In this document: piece by piece, positions 54,777 to 64,000 of the stretch
Layout: each line of letters opens with the position of its first letter
How positions within the stretch are numbered: position 1 is the first letter of the stretch
Origin: Prochlorococcus sp. AG-418-D13
GTDB taxonomy: Bacteria; Cyanobacteriota; Cyanobacteriia; PCC-6307; Cyanobiaceae
Assembly (NCBI GenBank): GCA_003214315.1
Contig: QCLU01000007.1
Location: 1-64,000 of the forward strand
Length of the DNA stretch: 64,000 nucleotides
Reading direction: 5' to 3'
Notes under the pieces: model-generated
What the model was told of the DNA's origin: nothing
What the model saw: the letters and a program-made list of their open reading frames with translations, nothing else
Database searches by the model: none
Translations under genes and position numbers: made by a program

Positions 54777-55772
54777 GTGACAAGTTTTATCACGGCAATG
54801 CAGAGTAAAGAATCAAACTTTAATCTAACCAATAGTAGATTAAGGCTTGTAAGTGGGACAACAAATCCTAAATTAGCTGAAGAAATTGCATCATACTTAG
54901 GAATTGAAAATGTACCTTTAATATCTAAAAGATTTGCAGATGGAGAACTTTATGTCCAGATTCAGCAATCTATTAGAGGTTGCGATGTCTTCCTAATACA
55001 ACCTACATGCGCTCCTGTAAACGATAGTTTAATGGAGCTCATGATTATGGTTGACGCATGTAAGAGAGCGTCTGCAAGACAAATAACGGCTGTAATCCCC
55101 TATTTTGGATATGCAAGGGCAGATAGAAAGACCTCAGGAAGAGAGTCTATAACTGCAAAACTAACTGCTAATTTACTAGAGAAATCAGGAGTTGATAGGG
55201 TTCTTGCTATGGATTTACATTCGGCACAAATTCAAGGTTATTTTGACATACCATGCGATCATATTTACGGTTCACCTGTTTTGATTGATTATTTAGAAAC
55301 TCTAAATTTAGAGGAAGTTGTAGTTGTTTCTCCCGATGTTGGTGGAGTTGCGAGAGCAAGAGCATTCGCAAAATTAATGAAAGATGCACCCTTAGCCATA
55401 ATTGATAAAAGAAGATCAGCTCATAATATCGCTGAAAGTTTAACAGTTATTGGTGAAGTTAAGGGTAAAACGGCCATTCTTATAGACGATATGATAGACA
55501 CGGGTGGGACAATTTGTTCTGGTGCTAATTTATTAAAAAAAGAGGGAGCCAATAGAATATTTGCATGCGCTTCACATGCTGTATTTTCTCCTCCTTCTTA
55601 TGAAAGATTAAGTACTAAGAATCTTTTCGAACAAGTTATTGTGACTAATAGTATACCTGTTATACATAAAGATAATTTTCCACAGTTAAAAGTTCTTTCT
55701 GTCGCAATTATGTTGGGGGAAGCTATTTGGAGAATACACCAAGAAAGTTCCGTTAGTTCAATGTTTAGATAA
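54777..55772 (+). CDS. prs: Ribose-phosphate pyrophosphokinase
   Basis: 331 aa from GTG at 54777 (MTSFITAMQSK), which matches the cyanobacterial N-terminus and length. An open frame from 54708 is longer but non-homologous. RLVSGTTNPKLAEEIASYLG and RFADGELYVQIQQSIRG are the substrate segments, and the PRPP loop is LIDDMIDTGGTI. It supplies PRPP for nucleotides, histidine and tryptophan. Confidence 0.95.
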   Translation: MTSFITAMQSKESNFNLTNSRLRLVSGTTNPKLAEEIASYLGIENVPLISKRFADGELYVQIQQSIRGCDVFLIQPTCAPVNDSLMELMIMVDACKRASARQITAVIPYFGYARADRKTSGRESITAKLTANLLEKSGVDRVLAMDLHSAQIQGYFDIPCDHIYGSPVLIDYLETLNLEEVVVVSPDVGGVARARAFAKLMKDAPLAIIDKRRSAHNIAESLTVIGEVKGKTAILIDDMIDTGGTICSGANLLKKEGANRIFACASHAVFSPPSYERLSTKNLFEQVIVTNSIPVIHKDNFPQLKVLSVAIMLGEAIWRIHQESSVSSMFR

Positions 55773-55787
55773 AAGAAATTATTCTTT

Positions 55788-56222
55788 TTACAATCCTTGT
55801 AATTTCTTTAATCTCTCAGTTTCAATCTTAAATTGTTTTTTAACTTTTTCAGGAACGTTATCAGGACAGACTTGAAGAGCTGATTCAATTAATTGTAGAG
55901 ATGCTATAAATTGTAATTGTTTCATATCAACTGTTTGTTCTTTCTTTCTTTCTATTATTTTTCCTCCATGTTTTTGTGAAACAACTGATGCGAAAGTTGC
56001 TGAGGCAACGTTTAATGTTTTTGGAAAATCTAAATCAAAACCTTTTCTTGTCGCATTACATAGAAATGAAACCCCCATTCCATGATATAAATCTAAATCA
56101 TTTTTGTTGGCAGGGGAATTTTTATCATTTGCGTTTACACTATTAAATTCATTATTTATATTAAATAAAAAAGAAGAAATAATTAGAGGAATTGCAAAAA
56201 TTCGAGATATTTTAAAACCCAT
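55788..56222 (-). CDS. Conserved secreted protein of unknown function
   Basis: 144 aa with a signal peptide (FAIPLIISSFLFNINN, probably cut near VNA-NDK). The mature protein is mostly helical with two Cys (LCNATRKGF, QVCPDNVP) that may pair. Relatives in picocyanobacteria have been labelled cAMP phosphodiesterase, but I see no catalytic motif to support this, so I leave the function open. Confidence 0.7.
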   Translation of the reverse strand: MGFKISRIFAIPLIISSFLFNINNEFNSVNANDKNSPANKNDLDLYHGMGVSFLCNATRKGFDLDFPKTLNVASATFASVVSQKHGGKIIERKKEQTVDMKQLQFIASLQLIESALQVCPDNVPEKVKKQFKIETERLKKLQGL

Positions 56223-56296
56223 ATTTGATTTATTTAGTAATTAATAATATTAAAGATAACATTTTTTATTTTTTAAAATTATTCAGCCAACAGAAT

Positions 56297-56836
56297 TTAT
56301 TTAATAATTTTAATTTCGTGATGGTTCTCTACTATTTTCAGCTTATTTTTTTCCCATGAATATATAACCCTAAATCTATAATTATCAGAATCTACAAGTC
56401 TAGTATGTTCAATAATATACCAATCTTTGTAAGAAGATTCAAAGATCATTTCGTGTTCGTCGACTTGCTTAATATTTGAAATACCTTCATCATTACTTAA
56501 ATAAAAACTCTCCCTCTTAAGTTGATGGCCTTTTAAAAATGCACGCATTTCTCCTTGTTCTTTATACTGGGGATTTTCGTCAAAAAAATTATATTTTTTT
56601 TCTGGATACCAAGTGAATTTATAATGCGACTCCCATTCGGATTTGCTTTCTAGAGCTTGAATGTTTATATTCATAGTTAAATTATAAGTCTTTTGTGCTT
56701 CATCGAGAAAATACGTTCTATTAGATTTCCACAATCCAATATTCCTCGAAAACCACCTTTTTAAATTACTATTTAAATTGATTTCAGGAGGGTTTTCACC
56801 AAAATGTAAATTTTTCTTTTGATTAATAGCAACCAT
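56297..56836 (-). CDS. Possible CpeS/CpcS-like lipocalin, tentative
   Basis: 179 aa. An N-terminal SRNIGLWKSNRTYFLDE segment is like the G-x-W-x-S-x-RT start of phycobiliprotein lyases of the CpeS/CpcS class. It is followed by several beta strands (HYKFTWYPEKKYNFF; HTRLVDSDNYRFRVIYSW), in line with a lipocalin barrel. High-light Prochlorococcus keeps only remnant phycobiliproteins, so another lipid or pigment ligand is possible. Confidence 0.5.
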   Translation of the reverse strand: MVAINQKKNLHFGENPPEINLNSNLKRWFSRNIGLWKSNRTYFLDEAQKTYNLTMNINIQALESKSEWESHYKFTWYPEKKYNFFDENPQYKEQGEMRAFLKGHQLKRESFYLSNDEGISNIKQVDEHEMIFESSYKDWYIIEHTRLVDSDNYRFRVIYSWEKNKLKIVENHHEIKIIK

Positions 56837-56942
56837 ATATAAATAAGTCCTATTTATTTCATAGCCTATCTGTAAAATAAAAAAAAATATCTTAAGGTGT
56901 TTATAAGGATTAACAGCTTTTCAACACTTCAGAGGAAAACAT

Positions 56943-58061
56943 TTGAATGATAAAAAAGAGTTAAAGTTAATACTTGTGGCAGCTAGAAATCAACTTTCTA
57001 GTAATGACATTAAGTCTCTTATAGCTTATTTAGAATCAGATGATTGTGAATTTGAGATATCTCTCCAGATTTCAGAGCCCACAGAGCAGCCGGAATTACT
57101 TGAACTACATAGATTAGTCGCTATCCCTGCTCTAATAAAAGTTTCCCCAGCTCCAAAACAAATATTCGCTGGAAGTAATATCTTTTCTCAGTTGCAAAAA
57201 TGGTTGCCAAGGTGGACACAGGAAGGCTTAACAAAAAATCTTGGGATTAATTTGCAACCTTCAAAAATTGATTCAATAAGGACCCAAAAAGAATTTCTAT
57301 TGGAAGACGAGCTTCTCGTTCTAAGACAAGAAAATGAGACATTAACAAAAAGAATAGAGTCTCAGGAAAGATTATTAAGAATGGTCGCTCATGAATTAAG
57401 AACACCTTTAACTGCAGCTACTTTGGCTGTTCAAAGTCAAAAACTCGGACAAATAGATATTTCAAAATTGCAAGAGGTCATTAAAAGACGTCTTGAAGAG
57501 ATTGAACTCTTATCTCAGGATCTTTTAGAGGTTGGAACAACTAAATGGGAAGCGTTATTTAATCCTCAGAAAATTGATTTAGGTAATATTAGTGCTGAAG
57601 TAATACTCGAATTAGAAAAATTCTGGAGATTAAGGAATATTGCAATTGATACTGATATTCCATCTGATCTGCCAAGTGTATTTGCAGATCAAAGAAGAAT
57701 GAGGCAAGTATTTTTAAATTTAATTGAAAATGCTATTAAATTTTCTAAAGACTCTGGATCTATTAAAATCACCATGATTCATAAGACAAATCAATGGGTA
57801 GAAATAACAATTTGTGACAAAGGAGCAGGTATTCCTTTGAGCGAACAAAAAAGAATTTTCCTAGATAGAGTTAGACTTCCCCAGACTTCTGAGGGAACTT
57901 CAGGATTTGGCATTGGGTTATCAGTATGCAGGAGAATAGTACAAGTCCATGGAGGAAGAATATGGGTGGTATCTGAAATTGGTCTAGGTTCCTGCTTTCA
58001 TTTCACCGTTCCTGTGTGGCAAGGACAAAACAAAGAGCAACAATACTTGACGAAAGGCTAG
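56943..58061 (+). CDS. sasA: Clock-associated histidine kinase SasA
   Basis: 372 aa from TTG. Residues about 5-95 are a KaiB-like thioredoxin-fold domain ([21 protein letters not shown] … [15 protein letters not shown]). Then a kinase: H-box [14 protein letters not shown] (His near 151), N-box [20 protein letters not shown], and [13 protein letters not shown]. It relays KaiC state to RpaA in the circadian system. Confidence 0.95.
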   Translation: MNDKKELKLILVAARNQLSSNDIKSLIAYLESDDCEFEISLQISEPTEQPELLELHRLVAIPALIKVSPAPKQIFAGSNIFSQLQKWLPRWTQEGLTKNLGINLQPSKIDSIRTQKEFLLEDELLVLRQENETLTKRIESQERLLRMVAHELRTPLTAATLAVQSQKLGQIDISKLQEVIKRRLEEIELLSQDLLEVGTTKWEALFNPQKIDLGNISAEVILELEKFWRLRNIAIDTDIPSDLPSVFADQRRMRQVFLNLIENAIKFSKDSGSIKITMIHKTNQWVEITICDKGAGIPLSEQKRIFLDRVRLPQTSEGTSGFGIGLSVCRRIVQVHGGRIWVVSEIGLGSCFHFTVPVWQGQNKEQQYLTKG

Positions 58062-58102
58062 CCTTACTCTTAGTTTTTAATAAGCTGTTATGCTAATTCC
58101 CT

Positions 58103-58175
58103 GGCCCCATCGTCTAGAGGCCTAGGACACCTCCCTTTCACGGAGGCGACAGGGGTTCGAATCCCCTTGGGGCTA
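58103..58175 (+). tRNA. tRNA-Glu (TTC)
   Basis: Acceptor GGCCCCA/TGGGGCT (first pair G-U) with discriminator A, D arm GTCTAGAGGCCTAGGAC, anticodon stem CCTCC/GGAGG with loop CTTTCAC (TTC), and T arm GGGGTTCGAATCCCC. It also supplies glutamyl-tRNA for tetrapyrrole synthesis by established knowledge. Confidence 0.97.
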
Positions 58176-58186
58176 TTAATTAAAAT

Positions 58187-58729
58187 TTATAACGATCTTT
58201 TTGATGATTTTGCTTGCCTATCCACGGCAATTAAATTTTCTGAAAGATCCTTTTTTAATCTTTTCTCTATCATACCTATTGGCATCCACTGACAACCTTG
58301 AACAGTAAGATCATAAATTAATGAATTTTTTGAGGTATTTTTAATATTTTGTATTTTCCAACTGCCTTCAAATTTTCTGAAATCTCCTTTTATCAAATTA
58401 AATTTTAAGAGGCCAAGCTCCTTATCCTCAAATAAGTCAATAGTTACTTCAGCTGAAAATTTCATACCAAGGAAATCCTGAGCCCCAACTTGTTTAAGAT
58501 GTACATTATTTTCCTTCTGAAATATTTTTTTGCTCGATAAAAGATTTGGGATGTAAAGATTTAGTCGATCATAATCTGTTAAAACACTCCACAAAGAATC
58601 GAAACTTGCAGAAGTTGTAAGTTGAGCTGCCAGTCGTCGTGTTCCGCCAGAAAGCTTTTCCATCGTCTGCTCAATTGTCCTGAAATCATTGTTTTTATAA
58701 TGATTCATTGATTCTTGAGGATTGTTCAT
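58187..58729 (-). CDS. SRPBCC (cyclase/dehydrase-like) family protein
   Basis: 180 aa. START-like fold: RRLAAQLTTSASFDSLWSVL, then TDYDRLNLYIPNL, QVGAQDFLGMKFSAEVTI, and a long C-terminal helix with PIGMIEKRLKKDL. The family binds lipids or pigments in a deep cavity. In cyanobacteria such proteins are widespread without a clear role. A later ATG (MEKLSGG…) is possible. Confidence 0.8.
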   Translation of the reverse strand: MNNPQESMNHYKNNDFRTIEQTMEKLSGGTRRLAAQLTTSASFDSLWSVLTDYDRLNLYIPNLLSSKKIFQKENNVHLKQVGAQDFLGMKFSAEVTIDLFEDKELGLLKFNLIKGDFRKFEGSWKIQNIKNTSKNSLIYDLTVQGCQWMPIGMIEKRLKKDLSENLIAVDRQAKSSKRSL

Positions 58730-58906
58730 ACAATGAATTTTTAATTAGAAAATAATTATTTCTGTGTAACTATACTGATAAAAGCAACAAATACTGAAAA
58801 ATAAAAATAATTTCATCTATTTATTCCGATCTCAAAACGTAACCATTTTTGTGAAATCACTACAAATTAAACTACAAATTGATAATCTTTTATTAAAGAA
58901 ATTTAA

Positions 58907-60037
<1,131 letters not shown>

Positions 60038-60147
60038 ATCTTTGATATTTAGATTAAAGTTTCACCTACTAAATACTTTTTGGTTTAGACACAAAATGTA
60101 GCTAATATTTAAAAAAAAGAGGATTTTAAATAAAGAATACTAAAAAT

Positions 60148-61671
60148 ATGCCTTCAACTTTAAGTAATCCTCTAAGATTGGGTTTACGGCAGGAAAGAGT
60201 TATACCTCCACAATGCTTAGTAATATTTGGTGCTAGTGGAGATCTTACTCATAGAAAATTAATACCAGCATTATTTGAACTCTATTTGCAAAGAAGAGTT
60301 CCTAGTGAATTTGGAATAGTTGGTTGTGCGAGAAGACCTTGGACTGATAATGAGTTTAGAGAAAAGATGAAAGTAAAGCTATTAAATCAAATATCTGGTA
60401 AAGAAAGGGAGTGGGAACAATTTTCTAATTATCTTTTCTATGAACCAGTTGACCTACAACAAAGTGATCATGTTGTAAGGCTTTCTAGAAGATTAAATGA
60501 AATTGATAAAACACAAGCTTCACATGGAAATAGAACATTTTATTTATCCGTATCTCCGAATTTCTATGCAAGTGGATGTAAAGCTCTCAAAGCAGCTGGC
60601 CTTTTAGATGACCCTAAGAAAAGTCGTTTAGTGATTGAAAAACCTTTTGGAAGAGATTATTCAAGTGCAAAAAAATTGAATAAGATTGTTCAAAGTTGCG
60701 CTGATGAAAGTCAGATTTATAGGATTGATCATTATTTAGGTAAAGAGACAGTTCAGAATATTCTTGTTTTGAGGTTTGCTAACACTATTTTTGAACCAAT
60801 CTGGAACAGAAATTATATATCAAGTGTTCAAATTACTTCATCTGAAACAGTGGGTGTTGAAGATAGAGCAGGTTATTACGAAAGCTCTGGTGCTTTAAGG
60901 GATATGCTTCAAAATCATATGACTCAAATGCTTGCTGTTACTGCTATGGAACCTCCTGGAAAGTTTGAACCAGAAGCAATAAGAAATGAAAAAGCTAAGG
61001 TTCTTCAGGCTTCAAAACTTGCTGACGAAGATGAACCGTGGAATTGTTGCATAAGAGGTCAATATGGAGATGGAGGAAATATTTCAAATCGACTCAAAGG
61101 ATATAGGCAGGAAGATGGAGTTAATTGTAATAGCACAACAGAAACTTATATTGCGACAAAAGTTTTCGTTGATAACTGGCGTTGGCAAGGGGTTCCTTTT
61201 TATTTAAGAACAGGTAAAAGACTACCTAAAAGACTTGGAGAAATAGTCTTGACTTTTAAGGATGTTCCTGTTCATTTATTTGAATCAACAATAATAAATC
61301 CTGCACCAAATCAACTTATCCTTAGAATTCAGCCAAATGAAGGGGCTACTTTCAAATTTGAGGTAAAATCTCCTGGCTCTGGTATGAAATCAAGACCTGT
61401 TGAGATGGAATTTTCTTATGATGAATCATTTGGAGAACCCTCAGATGAAGGCTATGTAAGATTATTAGCTGATGCAATGCTTTCTGACCCAACCTTATTT
61501 ACACGAAGTGATGAAGTAGAGGCAGCCTGGAAACTTTATACGCCATTAATAGAATTGATGGATAATTCTCCTTGGAAGTTACCTATTTATAATTATGAAT
61601 CTATGACATGGGGACCTCCTGAGTCTGATCAATTAATTTCAAAAGATAATAATTTCTGGCGTAGACCTTAA
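60148..61671 (+). CDS. zwf: Glucose-6-phosphate 1-dehydrogenase
   Basis: 507 aa. NADP motif GASGDLTHRKL, catalytic RIDHYLGKETVQN near residue 192, and ALRDMLQNHMTQML. It is the first enzyme of the oxidative pentose phosphate pathway and provides NADPH at night. It is followed by opcA after two bases. Confidence 0.97.
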   Translation: MPSTLSNPLRLGLRQERVIPPQCLVIFGASGDLTHRKLIPALFELYLQRRVPSEFGIVGCARRPWTDNEFREKMKVKLLNQISGKEREWEQFSNYLFYEPVDLQQSDHVVRLSRRLNEIDKTQASHGNRTFYLSVSPNFYASGCKALKAAGLLDDPKKSRLVIEKPFGRDYSSAKKLNKIVQSCADESQIYRIDHYLGKETVQNILVLRFANTIFEPIWNRNYISSVQITSSETVGVEDRAGYYESSGALRDMLQNHMTQMLAVTAMEPPGKFEPEAIRNEKAKVLQASKLADEDEPWNCCIRGQYGDGGNISNRLKGYRQEDGVNCNSTTETYIATKVFVDNWRWQGVPFYLRTGKRLPKRLGEIVLTFKDVPVHLFESTIINPAPNQLILRIQPNEGATFKFEVKSPGSGMKSRPVEMEFSYDESFGEPSDEGYVRLLADAMLSDPTLFTRSDEVEAAWKLYTPLIELMDNSPWKLPIYNYESMTWGPPESDQLISKDNNFWRRP

Positions 61672-61673
61672 AA

Positions 61674-62975
61674 ATGAAACCTCAACTAACACTCCAAACC
61701 CCTTTAGAGCTGCCTTATCAGGAAATTTCTAATTACCTTAATAAATTATGGATTTCAGAAGATAAAGATAATAGTGGAGCTAATACTTTTACATTAATGG
61801 TCTGGCAGCCTGCTTGGCTAGAACAATGTTTGGTTCAAAAAGGATTAGTAAATGGACCAATTACTGGAAATTTAAGTCCAGAGATAATTGAAGTTGCTAA
61901 AAAATTTATATTAGATCAAGGACTTCCTATAACTACTTCCCTTAGTAGTGAAGAACTATTGAATTTGTTGAAGGAAAATTTATCTAATAAAGACTTTGAA
62001 GATTTTAGAGGACAATTTTTTGAATCATCAATAAGTAAATTGAATCCAAGAAGATTAATAACTCTAGCACCAACATTAAATAAAAATTCAGATATCAAAA
62101 CTTTTGTATCCGCTTACTGCCCATTAAGTGATACTCCAGCTATGCAACCTATATGTGGGGATTTAGTTGTTATTAGGGGGGACTCGGCCTCAATATCTAA
62201 TAAAGGAATAAAAATAATTGATGAATTATCTATTGATGAATTACCTTCATGGTTGTGGTGGAATGGAAGCTTGGATGAATCGCCTGAAATCTTCGAATAT
62301 TTTATTAATTATGGACTAAGGTTAATAATTGATACTGCTCTTGGATCGCCTCAAAGATGTTTAAAAGTTTTAGATCAATTAATTAATTCAAATAAAGCTA
62401 TTAATGATTTGAATTGGGTTAGATTGAAAAATTGGAGGGAATCATTGGCAATGATTTTTGATCCGCCTTCGAGAAGACCAATTTTAGATCATATTACTGA
62501 TATTGACATTGATATCGCAGGAGATCATATGATTCAAGCTTTGTTTTTGATTTCATGGATTAGCGATAAACTTGATTGGTCTTTTTTAAGAGTTGAAAGT
62601 GATAAAGAATCAACAAAAATAGAGTTTGAAAGAATTAATGGCGAAATAATTTCTGCATCAATTAATCCCTTATCATTGGGAAATCCAAGTATTCATTTAG
62701 GACAAGTTATTGGACTGAGGCTGATTTCAAAAATTAGTGAGGTACAAAAAAATAACACTTGTGTAATACTTGGCTGTGAATCAGTGGAATGTATGAGACT
62801 TGAAGCAGGGGGAATGGCTAATATGGAACTAATAGAACAAGTTGTTCCAAATTCTTTTTCTACATCAGAGTACGATGTTAGTAAATTATTGGGAAGTAGT
62901 AGAGGTAATACAAGTCCTCTTTTTGAAAATTCTATTAAAATAGCCCTTCAAATATTTAATGGTTTTAATAACTAA
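61674..62975 (+). CDS. opcA: Glucose-6-phosphate dehydrogenase assembly protein OpcA
   Basis: 433 aa. Family features are ANTFTLMVWQPAWLEQ at the N-terminus, GDLVVIRGDSA, and SRRPILDHITDIDIDIAGDH. It promotes oligomerisation and redox control of Zwf. It is translationally close to zwf and ends three bases before cobB. Confidence 0.95.
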   Translation: MKPQLTLQTPLELPYQEISNYLNKLWISEDKDNSGANTFTLMVWQPAWLEQCLVQKGLVNGPITGNLSPEIIEVAKKFILDQGLPITTSLSSEELLNLLKENLSNKDFEDFRGQFFESSISKLNPRRLITLAPTLNKNSDIKTFVSAYCPLSDTPAMQPICGDLVVIRGDSASISNKGIKIIDELSIDELPSWLWWNGSLDESPEIFEYFINYGLRLIIDTALGSPQRCLKVLDQLINSNKAINDLNWVRLKNWRESLAMIFDPPSRRPILDHITDIDIDIAGDHMIQALFLISWISDKLDWSFLRVESDKESTKIEFERINGEIISASINPLSLGNPSIHLGQVIGLRLISKISEVQKNNTCVILGCESVECMRLEAGGMANMELIEQVVPNSFSTSEYDVSKLLGSSRGNTSPLFENSIKIALQIFNGFNN

Positions 62976-62978
62976 TAG

Positions 62979-64000
62979 ATGCCTTGTGTAATATCTTCTC
63001 CTTCAACTGATAGTGGGAAAACTACATTATCGCTTTTACTATCTTGTTGGGCGTTCTCAAAAGGTATAAAGATACAAACTTTCAAGGTTGGCCCTGATTA
63101 TCTTGATCAACAACAACTTAGTTCAATTGGCCAACCTATTTGTAGGAATTTAGATATTTTTTTAAGTGGTGAGGAATGGGTTCAAGAAAGTTTTTTTAAG
63201 CATTCTTTGAAATATGAATACTCATTAATTGAAGGAGCAATGGGTCTATTTGATGGATTAGGGTCGACAACCTATTCCAGCACAGCAAATATCTCTAAAC
63301 TTCTCAATGCCCCAATAATTTTTATTGTTAATGCTAGAGGTCAAGTAGCTTCTCTTTTGGCGACTATTCGAGGTTTTAGAGATTTCGATAGTGAGTTGTC
63401 AATAGCAGGAATTATATTTAACAATGTTAATTCAGATAGACATAAAAAATTAATCAAAGAAGTTTTTGAAAATGAAGACATCGAAATTCTTGGTTTTTTA
63501 CCATCTGATTCAAAAATAACTTTAAATAAAGCTAATTTAGGTTTGATATCTCCAATGGAGAATGGAAAAGAAGTTGATGTTGAATATTTTGCAAATTTCG
63601 CCGAAAGAAATCTTGATGTATTTTCTCTTATTAAATTACTGAAATCTCCTCAAAAGAAAATATTTAATTCTGTCATTTTTAATGATTTTAAAATTGACAA
63701 AAGTAAACCCATCGCAATTGCAGAAGATAAAATCTTTCATTTTCAATACCCTGAAACTAAGGAGTTTTTGAGTGAAATAGGCATACCATTGATTTCATGG
63801 AGTATTTATGATGATGAAGAAATACCTAATGAGGCTTCTTCTTTAATTATTCCTGGTGGATTCCCTGAGAAATATGCTGATCATATAAGTAAATCTACAA
63901 AAAGTTTAAATTCGTTAAAGAAATTTCGCACAAATGGATTTATATATGCTGAGTGCGGAGGGATGATGATTTTAGGAGACTTCATAAAAGATGAAAATGG
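62979..64000 (+). CDS. cobB: Cobyrinic acid a,c-diamide synthase, 5' part
   Basis: The frame is open from ATG 62979 to the right edge (340 codons). The N-terminal P-loop (ISSPSTDSGKTTLSLLL) leads to FKVGPDYLDQQ and IEGAMGLFDGLGS. The glutaminase domain is entered with IIPGGFPEKYA and the nucleophile Cys in YAECGGMM. It amidates the a and c side chains of cobyrinate in B12 synthesis. The 3' end is outside the window. Confidence 0.93.
   Translation, partial: MPCVISSPSTDSGKTTLSLLLSCWAFSKGIKIQTFKVGPDYLDQQQLSSIGQPICRNLDIFLSGEEWVQESFFKHSLKYEYSLIEGAMGLFDGLGSTTYSSTANISKLLNAPIIFIVNARGQVASLLATIRGFRDFDSELSIAGIIFNNVNSDRHKKLIKEVFENEDIEILGFLPSDSKITLNKANLGLISPMENGKEVDVEYFANFAERNLDVFSLIKLLKSPQKKIFNSVIFNDFKIDKSKPIAIAEDKIFHFQYPETKEFLSEIGIPLISWSIYDDEEIPNEASSLIIPGGFPEKYADHISKSTKSLNSLKKFRTNGFIYAECGGMMILGDFIKDEN

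Overview
The window reads as a chromosome segment of a high-light-adapted Prochlorococcus. It is strongly AT-rich, has compact operons, and carries cyanobacterial genes: psbY, a single-helix hli, crtH, ycf54, a PsbP-family lipoprotein, sasA and petH. It also has the linked pair zwf-opcA typical of marine picocyanobacteria. I could not run a database search, so the clade assignment rests on recognised families and base composition.

Region 1 (1-5.4 kb) looks like a tRNA-associated variable island. tRNA-Pro(TGG) sits at its left side. Its 5' flank recurs twice more (about 2.64-2.77 kb and 5.24-5.36 kb), and the middle copy still carries a decayed 5' half of the tRNA. Between the copies lie cell-surface genes: a G+C-rich, internally triplicated outer-membrane protein, and a translationally coupled pair made of an intimin/invasin-type beta barrel and a small secreted protein. 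The third copy abuts the housekeeping gene apt.

Region 2 (6-14.5 kb) alternates two TPR-sulfotransferase fusion genes with two porin genes. The porins are the same gene over 932 bp (one base difference, terminator included) but have unrelated N-terminal segments, which points to recent gene conversion or duplication. Small genes (a zinc-ribbon protein, hli, a 34-residue membrane protein) and tRNA-Lys(TTT) complete this region.

Region 3 (14.7-64 kb) is mostly core genome. It has psbY, trmFO and crtH. Then come a non-canonical response regulator with unusual base composition, a monothiol glutaredoxin-BolA pair, pdxJ-ycf54, and a recC-methyltransferase-recB-recD operon of extreme AT content. 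A DEAD-box RNA helicase follows, with a perfect hairpin against its start codon, then an ABC exporter and the PsbP-family lipoprotein. Further on are recR-lipA; a minus-strand run lysA-cdaA-uppS-bioB-trhO; rimI; clpC; a glycerol-dehydrogenase-like gene; a hydrolase; cdsA; a PLP decarboxylase; an ABC1 kinase; a short RodZ-like protein; malQ; prs; sasA; tRNA-Glu; petH; zwf-opcA; and the start of cobB, cut by the right edge.

The most interesting material is in the first 14 kb: a surface-protein island organised around repeated tRNA-Pro flanks, next to an alternating sulfotransferase/porin block. I see no integrase, transposase or CRISPR array in the window.
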